Part shown: positions 15,777 through 21,640 of the stretch, in pieces
Numbering within the stretch: position 1 is the stretch's first letter
How the letters are laid out: each line of letters starts with the position of its first letter
Assembly (NCBI GenBank): GCA_021809235.1
Contig: JAKBAG010000012.1
Location: forward strand, 1-21,640
Direction of reading: 5' to 3'
DNA from: Acidobacteriota bacterium
GTDB taxonomy: Bacteria > Acidobacteriota > Terriglobia > Terriglobales > Acidobacteriaceae
DNA length: 21,640 bases
The notes under the pieces: model-generated
Seen by the model: only the letters and a program-made list of their open reading frames with translations
Databases searched by the model: none
Told to the model about the DNA's origin: nothing
Position numbers and translations under genes: made by a program

Positions 15777-17180
15777 ATGCCCATCGTCTCGTCCCGCTCC
15801 GCCCACATATCTGCCATCTACCTTGCAGCGCTGCTTGCGCTCAGCGGCTGCGGCAGCAGCAGCAACACCGCCACCCCCATCCCTGCCAATACCCCCACCG
15901 GCGCCTCCTTCGTTACCGGCACCGATGCGCCCATGTCCGCCGTCACCTCGTTTCAGGTCATGCTCAACAGCATCACTGCCACCACTGCCAGTGGCACCTC
16001 CGTCTCGCTGCTTAGCGGCACGCCCACTGTGGACTTCGCGCGCTTCAACGGTCTGAACACCTTGCTCGATATGAATGACGTGCCGGCCGGAACCTACACC
16101 AGCGTCACTATCTCGCTGGGGAGCGCTACCCTCGGTTATCTCAACACCGCCTCCGGCACTGCGCCCACCATCGCCACCGAGCCAGCCACGCTGACCACCT
16201 CCACCGTCACCGTCCCGCTCACCACCCCGCTGGTCGTCGCTGCAAACAGCGCACCGGCAGGCATCCATCTCGACTTCAAGCTCGCGCAATCCATCCAGGT
16301 GGACAACAACGGACAGGTCACCGGAACAGTCAACCCCACCTTCGCGGTCAACGCCGTCTCCAACACCGATCCGCAGGCCTACATCGATGAGTTCACCGCG
16401 GCGGTTGTCAGCGTGGACACCAGCGCGCAGTCCTTCGTCATTCAGGGTCCACACGGTCGCTCCTTCACCGTCAACGTCAACGGACAAACCGAGTGGGACG
16501 GCAATGCAAGCCTGAGCCAGCTCACCTCGAGCAGCATCGTCCAAATCTCCGGTCAGCTCGACAAGGCTGATACCACCATCGACGCCGATGAGATCGACAT
16601 CGTCTCCCAGCAGGGCTTTGCCGCCAGTGGCCTGATCACATATGTCACGCCTGCTTCCGGCCCGGCCACCAGCTTTGATCTCTACATGCGCAGCCTGTTG
16701 CCCACCACCACCGGACTCACTCTCGGCCAGATCGCTCAGGTCAACCTGACCGGCAGTGAGAAGTACTCCATCTACTGGAGGCACAATCCGCTCACGCGCT
16801 TCCTCTTCGGTGCCGACCAGCTACTCGCCGGCCAGGATGTCGCCATCGGTGGACCGGCCACCGGAGCGACCAACGCACAATCGGTCTCTGTCCATCGCAT
16901 CGTCCTGCGCGACTGGGGCCTGAATGGCACCGTCGTTCCCGGCAGCGAGAACAGCTCCAATATGAGCTTCCAGATGCAGGTCAATGGATTCGCCGGACTG
17001 CTGATACCGCAGACGGTCAATGTCATCCTCACCAACGGAACCGAATTTCGTAAGGGCTTCAGTGGCATGAGTAGCATCACCGACGGAGCCCCGGTGCGCG
17101 TCGTCGGTCTGCTGGTCAAAGACCCACTCTCCGGCCAGACCGCTCTTCTCGGCCACTACGTCGACGATATGAGTCACTAA
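15777..17180 (+). CDS. DUF4382 lipoprotein with DUF5666-like repeats
   Basis: 467 residues from ATG 15777, fixed by ACGGAGG 6 bases upstream; the same frame is open far to the left, but that part is antisense to tldD. A lipoprotein signal ends in the lipobox LSGC with C25. Glycine follows the cysteine, so outer-membrane sorting is likely. Residues about 35-165 match a DUF4382 domain (GTDAPMSAVTSFQVMLNSI; LDMNDVPAGTYTSVTISLG; HLDFKLAQSIQV). The rest repeats short beta-barrel units like DUF5666: YIDEFTAAVVSVD, SFTVNVNGQTEWDG, SSIVQISGQLD, with similar units around 330-440. This suggests a carbohydrate- or surface-binding beta protein. Function is unknown. It is transcribed alone. Confidence 0.85.
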   Translation: MPIVSSRSAHISAIYLAALLALSGCGSSSNTATPIPANTPTGASFVTGTDAPMSAVTSFQVMLNSITATTASGTSVSLLSGTPTVDFARFNGLNTLLDMNDVPAGTYTSVTISLGSATLGYLNTASGTAPTIATEPATLTTSTVTVPLTTPLVVAANSAPAGIHLDFKLAQSIQVDNNGQVTGTVNPTFAVNAVSNTDPQAYIDEFTAAVVSVDTSAQSFVIQGPHGRSFTVNVNGQTEWDGNASLSQLTSSSIVQISGQLDKADTTIDADEIDIVSQQGFAASGLITYVTPASGPATSFDLYMRSLLPTTTGLTLGQIAQVNLTGSEKYSIYWRHNPLTRFLFGADQLLAGQDVAIGGPATGATNAQSVSVHRIVLRDWGLNGTVVPGSENSSNMSFQMQVNGFAGLLIPQTVNVILTNGTEFRKGFSGMSSITDGAPVRVVGLLVKDPLSGQTALLGHYVDDMSH

Positions 17181-17210
17181 TCCCAAACCACCCCAGATCG
17201 ACACAACCCA

Positions 17211-17265
17211 GCGCCGCATCCCAGGAACGGATATCCCGAACTTCCCTTCCCAAAGGATGCGGCGC
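17211..17265. repeat. 11-base perfect inverted repeat after the lipoprotein gene
   Basis: GCGCCGCATCC (17211-17221) and GGATGCGGCGC (17255-17265) are exact reverse complements separated by 33 bases. The loop itself can fold (GGAACGG opposite CCCGAACTTCC). It starts 31 bases after the lipoprotein stop. No T run follows. It could protect or end the transcript. Confidence 0.5.
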
Positions 17266-17421
17266 CTGCCGATCACACCCAAACGTCCACATCATGCGTG
17301 GTTACAGCTGCGCCTCCACTGCCTGCAATGCCCATGCCGTTGCAGTTTGTGGTGCCTTTGGGTGGAAAATCTCTGCCGCCTGTCCGTACACACACCCAGA
17401 GTGCGTGGTAGCCTGCTCATC

Positions 17422-17592
17422 ATGAAACGCTTCTCGCTTCTTACGCTTCTTCTCGTTCTGTTGCTTGCGCCGTCGGCCTATGCTGCCGGTCGCAGGCACC
17501 ACCATGCGCGACACCACGCGCACCACCTGCGCCATCGGCACCATGCGCATTCCAAACATGCAGCCGCCGCCAACCAGACGCCAGCACACTAA
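17422..17592 (+). CDS. Small exported histidine-rich peptide
   Basis: 56 residues from ATG 17422. The signal peptide is textbook: basic MKRF, then a leucine-rich core and APSAYA as cleavage site after residue 21. The mature part is about 35 residues with 13 histidines plus Arg/Lys (HHHARHHAHH and similar), then an Ala-rich end. No domain is recognisable. Histidine-rich exported peptides of this kind can bind Zn, Ni, Cu or Co, which is an inference here. An upstream in-frame ATG at 17257 exists, but the residues before Met 17422 lack coding character. No clear Shine-Dalgarno precedes either start. The YfiT-like gene begins 17 bases downstream, with its ribosome site just after this stop, so co-transcription is likely. 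Confidence 0.65.
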   Translation: MKRFSLLTLLLVLLLAPSAYAAGRRHHHARHHAHHLRHRHHAHSKHAAAANQTPAH

Positions 17593-17609
17593 CACGCCAA
17601 GGACCTCAG

Positions 17610-18146
17610 ATGCCGACCCTCGACGAACTGAAATACCCCATTGGCCGCTTCCAACCCACTGTCAGCGCGATGCCCGGCATCCGCGCAGCGCAGATCGAGT
17701 CGTTGCGCCAGCTTCCCGCCCGTCTCCGTCAGGCAGTGGAGGGACTCTCTGCCGATCAGCTCCTCACCCCTTATCGTGACGGCGGATGGACCCTGCTGCA
17801 AACCGTCCATCACGTGGCCGACAGCCACGCCAACGCATTCATCCGGTTCAAGCTCGCCCTTACCGAGGACTGGCCCACCGTCAAGCCTTACGACGAAGCT
17901 GCCTGGGCCCGCCTGGCCGACTCCACTCAGCCGCCCGTCACCGTCTCCCTCTCGCTGATCGACGCGCTTCACACCCGCTGGACCGTGCTGCTCGACTCGC
18001 TAGCCGACGACGATCTCCAGCATCGTGGCTACGTCCATCCGGTCAACGGCCGTCAGACTCTGGCCTACGCGCTTGGCCTTTACGAGTGGCACGGACGCCA
18101 CCATACCGCCCATATCACCAAACTCCGCGCCGCAAAGGAGTGGTAG
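17610..18146 (+). CDS. YfiT-like DinB-superfamily metal-dependent transferase
   Basis: 178 residues, with AAGGA 6 bases before the ATG. The whole protein fits the YfiT/bacillithiol transferase group of the DinB four-helix family: IGRFQP near the start, YRDGGWTLLQTVHHVADSHANAFIRFKLALTE at 55-86, KPYDEAAWARL and LYEWHGRHHTAHI at 158-169. The metal site is expected from H67 (or H68) and the H161-x3-H165 pair. Relatives in Firmicutes attach bacillithiol to electrophiles and antibiotics. Whether this host makes bacillithiol cannot be seen, so the thiol used is open. It lies between the histidine-rich peptide gene and the nuclease-like gene, with only 3 bases before the latter. Confidence 0.9.
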   Translation: MPTLDELKYPIGRFQPTVSAMPGIRAAQIESLRQLPARLRQAVEGLSADQLLTPYRDGGWTLLQTVHHVADSHANAFIRFKLALTEDWPTVKPYDEAAWARLADSTQPPVTVSLSLIDALHTRWTVLLDSLADDDLQHRGYVHPVNGRQTLAYALGLYEWHGRHHTAHITKLRAAKEW

Positions 18147-18149
18147 AGC

Positions 18150-19724
18150 GTGAGCGATCCCACCCCGGAGTCCCTCGCCGAGGCCATCGCTTCTTTCCTT
18201 GCCACGCATCCCGACGCGCTCGTCCTCGAAGACGGACTTCCGCTCTTCGATCTCCGTACTGCGCGCTACTCGATCACCCTCGCTCACGGTCGCTGCCTGC
18301 TCCAGTTCTGGAGCGACGAGCGCAACCTCGTCCGCACCGTCACTGAGTTCCAGCCACGTTCCGGTCTGCTTCGGCTCACCACCCGCCGTATGGGTTCCAG
18401 TAAACCTGGCTCGCTCGATCTCACCCTCCAGCGCGACCGCCGCACAGCTTCCACTCGGGAGTCCCAGCGCCGCCAATATCAGCGCCTACTCGAACGTGTC
18501 CTCCAGCAGCATTTCCCCCACGCCACTCCCGACGGCTTCCGCTCCGCCGCCGACCTCGAACACAGCTTCGGACCCGCCTGCACCCGCGGCCAGCTTCTCT
18601 TTGCCGGTTCTCCGGCCCATGCCGTCATCGCGGTCGGCAGTCATGAGTCGCGCGCCGCCATCGACGGCATCCTCACCGTAGGTCTGCTCTGGCTTCATCA
18701 TTGCCGCCACCACACTGTCGGCCGCGCCGTTCGCCATCGGCACTATGGTGCACTCCGCATCATCGTACCCCACGGACTGGCCCAAACCACGGCCCGGCGC
18801 ATGCGTTGGCTCCATCCCGATCTTGCCGCCTGGCACCTCCACACTCTCGATGAATCCACCGGCCAATTGCTGCCCGTCGATCTTGACGCCAACTTCGAAC
18901 TCACCCTGCCCCACGCCTTTGATCCCGCGCTGCTCCTCGATCGCGTCCAACCCGGCGTTAACCGCATCCTGGACCTGCTCCCCGCCCATGCCCACGCTGC
19001 CGTCGAGCTTCGTCCGCAATCCCCTACCGAGCTTCAGCTCCAGCTTCACGGACTTCCCTTTGCCTCGCTTCGCCTTGCCGCCTCCCAGCATTCGTTTCAG
19101 CACGAGCTGGAGATTACCTTTGGCGCCGGCGTCCATACCACTCCGCTCACTCCGGAAAACGAATCCTTCTGCCGTACCCTGCTCCATGCGCTCGCCGACG
19201 CGCGCCATCCCGCCGGCAATCTTCGCCATCCACTCTTCCGCCTTCGCACCGAGGGCTGGATCGAATCCCGCATCCGCACCGCGCTCTCCGATCTGTTTCC
19301 CTCGCTTGACCCGCGCTTTGTCTACTCGCAACTGCCCGCTCTGGCCGCCTCCAACCGCGACATCCTCGATCTGCTCACAATCGACCACTCCGGCCGCCTC
19401 GTCATTCTGGAAATCAAGGCCACCGAAGACCTCGACTTCCCACTTCAGGGCCTCGACTACTGGATCCGTGTCCAGTCCATGCTCGCCGCGCCCAGCACCT
19501 CCGGCAATCTCTTCCAGGCCAACGGCTACTTCCCCGGCATTTCCCTCTCGCAGCTGCCGCCGCGCCTGCTGCTCATCGCACCCTCCCTGCGGATCCATCC
19601 CGCTAACGAGACGATCCTCCGCAGCCTCCATCCTCAGGTTGACTGGGAGCTCATTGCCCTCGGGGAAGACTGGCGCACCAGCCTCCGTACCGTCTTCCGC
19701 AAACGCTCCTCAGATCGCCCCTGA
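18150..19724 (+). CDS. Uncharacterised protein with C-terminal PD-(D/E)XK nuclease-like domain
   Basis: 524 residues from GTG 18150. AAAGGAG lies 9 bases upstream, inside the end of the YfiT-like gene, and the genes are 3 bases apart. An N-terminal domain (about 5-120; DGLPLFDLRTARYSI, LLQFWSDERNLVRTV) and a middle domain (about 145-270; ILTVGLLWLHHCRHH, YGALRIIVPHGL) are not recognised. Residues about 365-440 carry a full PD-(D/E)XK-type pattern: E372, then RDILDLLTID (D404/D407), E421 and K423 in LVILEIKA, and Q433-x3-Y437. The spacing from D407 to E421 is 14, as in NucS/DUF91-type nucleases. The tail (450-515) is hydrophobic and aromatic. It is probably cytoplasmic; a DNA-processing role is inferred only from the motif. 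Confidence 0.8.
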   Translation: MSDPTPESLAEAIASFLATHPDALVLEDGLPLFDLRTARYSITLAHGRCLLQFWSDERNLVRTVTEFQPRSGLLRLTTRRMGSSKPGSLDLTLQRDRRTASTRESQRRQYQRLLERVLQQHFPHATPDGFRSAADLEHSFGPACTRGQLLFAGSPAHAVIAVGSHESRAAIDGILTVGLLWLHHCRHHTVGRAVRHRHYGALRIIVPHGLAQTTARRMRWLHPDLAAWHLHTLDESTGQLLPVDLDANFELTLPHAFDPALLLDRVQPGVNRILDLLPAHAHAAVELRPQSPTELQLQLHGLPFASLRLAASQHSFQHELEITFGAGVHTTPLTPENESFCRTLLHALADARHPAGNLRHPLFRLRTEGWIESRIRTALSDLFPSLDPRFVYSQLPALAASNRDILDLLTIDHSGRLVILEIKATEDLDFPLQGLDYWIRVQSMLAAPSTSGNLFQANGYFPGISLSQLPPRLLLIAPSLRIHPANETILRSLHPQVDWELIALGEDWRTSLRTVFRKRSSDRP

Positions 19725-19820
19725 CACCACAACTCACCCCAGCCCATGAGCGTTCCCGCTCAATCCTGCGTCCTCACTGTAGCCGAAATCGGTATCTACA
19801 TCCTTCGCGGAGTACCCACA

Positions 19821-20543
19821 ATGACGCACACAGTCTCACCCCGTAGCCTGCCGCTACTCGTCGCTCTCCTCGCACTCGTTGTCCTGCCCATCACGCTTAC
19901 TCGCACAGCACGGGCCCAGCCTGCGGCGGAGGCGCCTGTCTACCAATCCTTCGACCTCGGCAACCGATCCGCAGCCAGCAGCCAAGAGATCCTGCTCGCC
20001 ATTCGCAACCTCGTTCCTTCCGCCAAGTCGGTGCTTCTGCCCACTCAGGGTATTCTCGCCGTCACTGCCACCCCGACGCAGATGCAGCTCATCCGCAGCA
20101 TGCTCACCAGCCTCAACCAGCCGGGCGATATCTACCGTCTCACCTATACGCTCACCAGCGCCGACTCCGCCCCTCGCCAGTACACGCTGCTCGTCTCCAC
20201 CCACGGCAGCACCGTCTTCAAGCGCGGGATGCGCGTGCCTATCCTCACCGGACCCATCTCCCCCCACGCCGACGCCCAGTTCCAATACATCGACATCGGA
20301 CTAAACATCACCGCCAGCTTCGAAGGCACCGGCCCCAGCCAGCGCCTCCATACCAAGTTCGAGCAGTCCAGCCTGAACGGCGAGCGTACCCTCTCCGGCA
20401 CCGACGAACCACAAATCGATCAGGTCCTCATCGACGAGCGCATCTCATTGTCCACCACCCACCCCACCCAGATCAGCTCCTTTACCCTACCCGCCACCCA
20501 CGAACACTTCATCCTCACCCTCACCGCGGAAAAACTTCCGTGA
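19821..20543 (+). CDS. Exported secretin-N-domain-like small protein
   Basis: 240 residues from ATG 19821, selected for GGAG 8 bases upstream; an earlier in-frame ATG at 19746 would add 25 residues before the signal peptide. A signal peptide (SPRSLPLLVALLALVVLP) ends in ARA near residue 32. The mature part holds a stretch like a secretin short domain: ILLAIRNLVPSAKSVLLPTQGILAVTATPTQMQLIRSMLTSL. A region reminiscent of the start of a secretin beta domain follows (GMRVPILTG; QFQYIDIGLNITASFEG; TKFEQSSL). It is far too short for a pore-forming secretin and no type II or IV pilus genes are near. It starts 96 bases after the nuclease-like gene, so it may be a separate transcript. Function is unknown. 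Confidence 0.7.
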   Translation: MTHTVSPRSLPLLVALLALVVLPITLTRTARAQPAAEAPVYQSFDLGNRSAASSQEILLAIRNLVPSAKSVLLPTQGILAVTATPTQMQLIRSMLTSLNQPGDIYRLTYTLTSADSAPRQYTLLVSTHGSTVFKRGMRVPILTGPISPHADAQFQYIDIGLNITASFEGTGPSQRLHTKFEQSSLNGERTLSGTDEPQIDQVLIDERISLSTTHPTQISSFTLPATHEHFILTLTAEKLP

Positions 20544-20570
20544 ATCCCCCGCATTCTTGCAGCCATACAA

Positions 20571-20594
20571 CCTGCGCCGCTGCACCGGCGCAGG
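20571..20594. terminator. Perfect 9-base-pair hairpin after the secretin-like gene
   Basis: CCTGCGCCG (20571-20579) and CGGCGCAGG (20586-20594) pair exactly around a 6-nt loop. The hairpin starts 27 bases after the stop codon. No T tract follows on either strand, so it is either a Rho-assisted end or a 3' stabiliser. The rest of the 245-base gap to the Dus gene shows nothing else. Confidence 0.45.
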
Positions 20595-20779
20595 CAGCTA
20601 AAAGCGTGGCGTTGCGAAGTGGCCTTCCCGGTTCATTCTGTCCCTGTGTGTGAAGCATATTGGTATGGAAGAAGCGTGGAATAGACAAGGCACGGAGTAC
20701 GCACCCGAGCAGTGTGTTAACGTTCTGCGGCAGATCCAAGCGTGGATACGCGATCAGCTTCTCATTCCGTACAAGCAAA

Positions 20780-20798
20780 CAGCGGCGGTCAGTCGCTG
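20780..20798 (-). terminator. Weak hairpin spanning the Dus stop codon
   Basis: CAGCG (20780-20784) and CGCTG (20794-20798) pair around a 9-nt loop that contains the stop codon. TTTGCTTG follows on the minus strand. It is marginal. Confidence 0.2.
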
Positions 20799-21640
20799 CA
20801 GGAGGCTAACGGGTGGGGGTTGCACGGGATGGGGTTGGCAGTCTGGAAGATGGAGGCTTCGGAGTCCTGTGAGGCTTCAGATTCTGCGGTGGAGTCGGTA
20901 GCCAGCCGCTGCTCGAAGAAACGGTCCACGGTTGCGAGAATTTCGCGGCCGGTGCGGCAGAGGAATATCTGCTGTCGCAGGCGTGCTCCGCCGGGGACAC
21001 CATGGGTGAACCAGGAGGCAAACTGCTTCATCTTGCCGGCAGTTTCGCCGTGTCGCCCGTCGCGGGGCAGCGACTGGGAGGCTTCGGCCTCCTGCAGCAG
21101 CATCTCGAAATAGGTATGGATCATCTGCCAGCGGTCTGCCTCGGTTGGCAGTGTGTACCGGCCAGTTGCAGTGTACTCGGCAATCTGCCGGAAGAGCCAG
21201 GGATTGGATGGAGCTGCGCGACCAATCATGACGGCATCGCATCCGGTCTGGTCCACCATGGCCGCTGCATCCTCAGGGGTGCGAATGTCGCCATTACCAA
21301 TGACTGGAATTCTGACAGCATCCTTGACGGCGGCAATCCATTCCCAACGGGCCTGCCCGTTGTAGGCCTGCTCGCGGGTGCGCGCATGCAGGGCGACGGC
21401 GTTCAACCCCTCGCTTTCGGCCATCCGCGCCAACTCGACACAGATGATGGAGGCATCGTTCCAGCCGAGGCGAAATTTGACCGTGAAGGGAATGGTGACC
21501 GCTGCCCGCACGGTGCGAAAGATTTCGCCGATGCGCGGCAGGTCGCGCAGCAGCCCGGAGCCGCCATTGCAGCCGACCACCCTCTTGGCTGGGCAGCCCA
21601 GATTCAAGTCAACCATGTCGAAGCCGGTCTCCTGCACGAT
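20789..21640 (-). CDS. tRNA-dihydrouridine synthase (DusB-like), N-terminus cut by window
   Basis: The frame is open to the window end, so the start lies beyond 21640; 283 codons are visible. Dus signatures are clear: DLNLGCPAKRVVGCNGGSGLL with the conserved NxGCP cysteine (16th visible residue), TVKFRLGW, ALHARTREQAYNGQARWEWI, PVIGNGDI and DAVMIGRAAPSNPWLF. These form the FMN-dependent TIM barrel, followed by the helical tRNA-binding domain (GKMKQFASWFTHGVPGGARLR). The enzyme reduces specific uridines in tRNA D-loops in the cytoplasm using NAD(P)H. The last 35 or so residues are a Ser/Ala/Glu-rich tail unlike the family core. The DusB assignment over other Dus types rests on overall resemblance and is moderate. 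Confidence 0.92.
   Translation of the reverse strand: MVQETGFDMVDLNLGCPAKRVVGCNGGSGLLRDLPRIGEIFRTVRAAVTIPFTVKFRLGWNDASIICVELARMAESEGLNAVALHARTREQAYNGQARWEWIAAVKDAVRIPVIGNGDIRTPEDAAAMVDQTGCDAVMIGRAAPSNPWLFRQIAEYTATGRYTLPTEADRWQMIHTYFEMLLQEAEASQSLPRDGRHGETAGKMKQFASWFTHGVPGGARLRQQIFLCRTGREILATVDRFFEQRLATDSTAESEASQDSEASIFQTANPIPCNPHPLASCSD

Noticed and set aside
18486..19631. 381-codon minus-strand frame over the nuclease-like gene
   Set aside because: Gly/Glu/Ala-rich shadow typical of GC-rich antisense frames. The plus-strand frame has a ribosome site and a nuclease motif.
20650..20901. 83-codon plus-strand frame upstream of and over the Dus gene end
   Set aside because: Composition is Arg/Gly/Trp-rich without a domain, and its second half is antisense to Dus coding sequence.
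1..21640. CRISPR arrays, insertion sequences, prophage, rRNA genes
   Set aside because: No regularly spaced repeats, transposase or integrase motifs, terminal inverted repeats or RNA gene signatures were seen.

Overview
The window reads as chromosomal DNA from an acidobacterium, probably class Terriglobia (Acidobacteriaceae: the Acidobacterium / Terriglobus / Granulicella / Edaphobacter group). This is an inference from gene content. The window holds a CRTAC1-type FG-GAP/UnbV protein, a DUF1080 protein beside a large exported (alpha/alpha)6 glycosidase, a DUF6677-like membrane protein, a DUF4382 lipoprotein, a YfiT/DinB protein, and an IorAB-type molybdenum hydroxylase with a Tat signal. GC content is high and long antisense open frames are common. 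I see no insertion sequence, phage gene, CRISPR array, rRNA or tRNA, so it looks like ordinary chromosome rather than a mobile island.

Layout. 1-4186, plus strand: the 3' part of a family-1 glycosyltransferase, an ArnT/PMT-like membrane glycosyltransferase, and a tandem GNAT acetyltransferase. 4242-4885, minus strand: two small membrane proteins whose genes overlap by ATGA. 5114-7852, plus: iron-sulfur and molybdopterin subunits of an aldehyde/isoquinoline-oxidoreductase-like enzyme. 8001-11638, minus: a large secreted glycosidase followed by a DUF1080 protein, apparently one operon. 11951-13828, plus, divergent from that operon: a Tat-exported CRTAC1 protein. 13971-15446, minus: TldD-type metalloprotease. 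15777-17180, plus: DUF4382 lipoprotein. 17422-19724, plus: a tight run of a tiny histidine-rich exported peptide, a YfiT-like DinB protein and a large protein with a PD-(D/E)XK nuclease-like C-terminus. 19821-20543, plus: a small exported secretin-like protein. 20789-21640, minus: a tRNA-dihydrouridine synthase cut by the window edge.

Working together. The clearest functional unit is the glycosidase/DUF1080 operon facing the CRTAC1 gene. Their shared 312-base intergenic region carries a perfect 17-base palindrome (11703-11719) that looks like a repressor or activator operator. The least explained unit is the histidine-rich peptide / YfiT-like / nuclease-like run. Many exported proteins here (two Tat substrates, two or three Sec substrates, one lipoprotein) suggest an envelope- and periplasm-oriented chromosome segment. 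Several perfect inverted repeats lie just after stop codons, mostly without a T tract.
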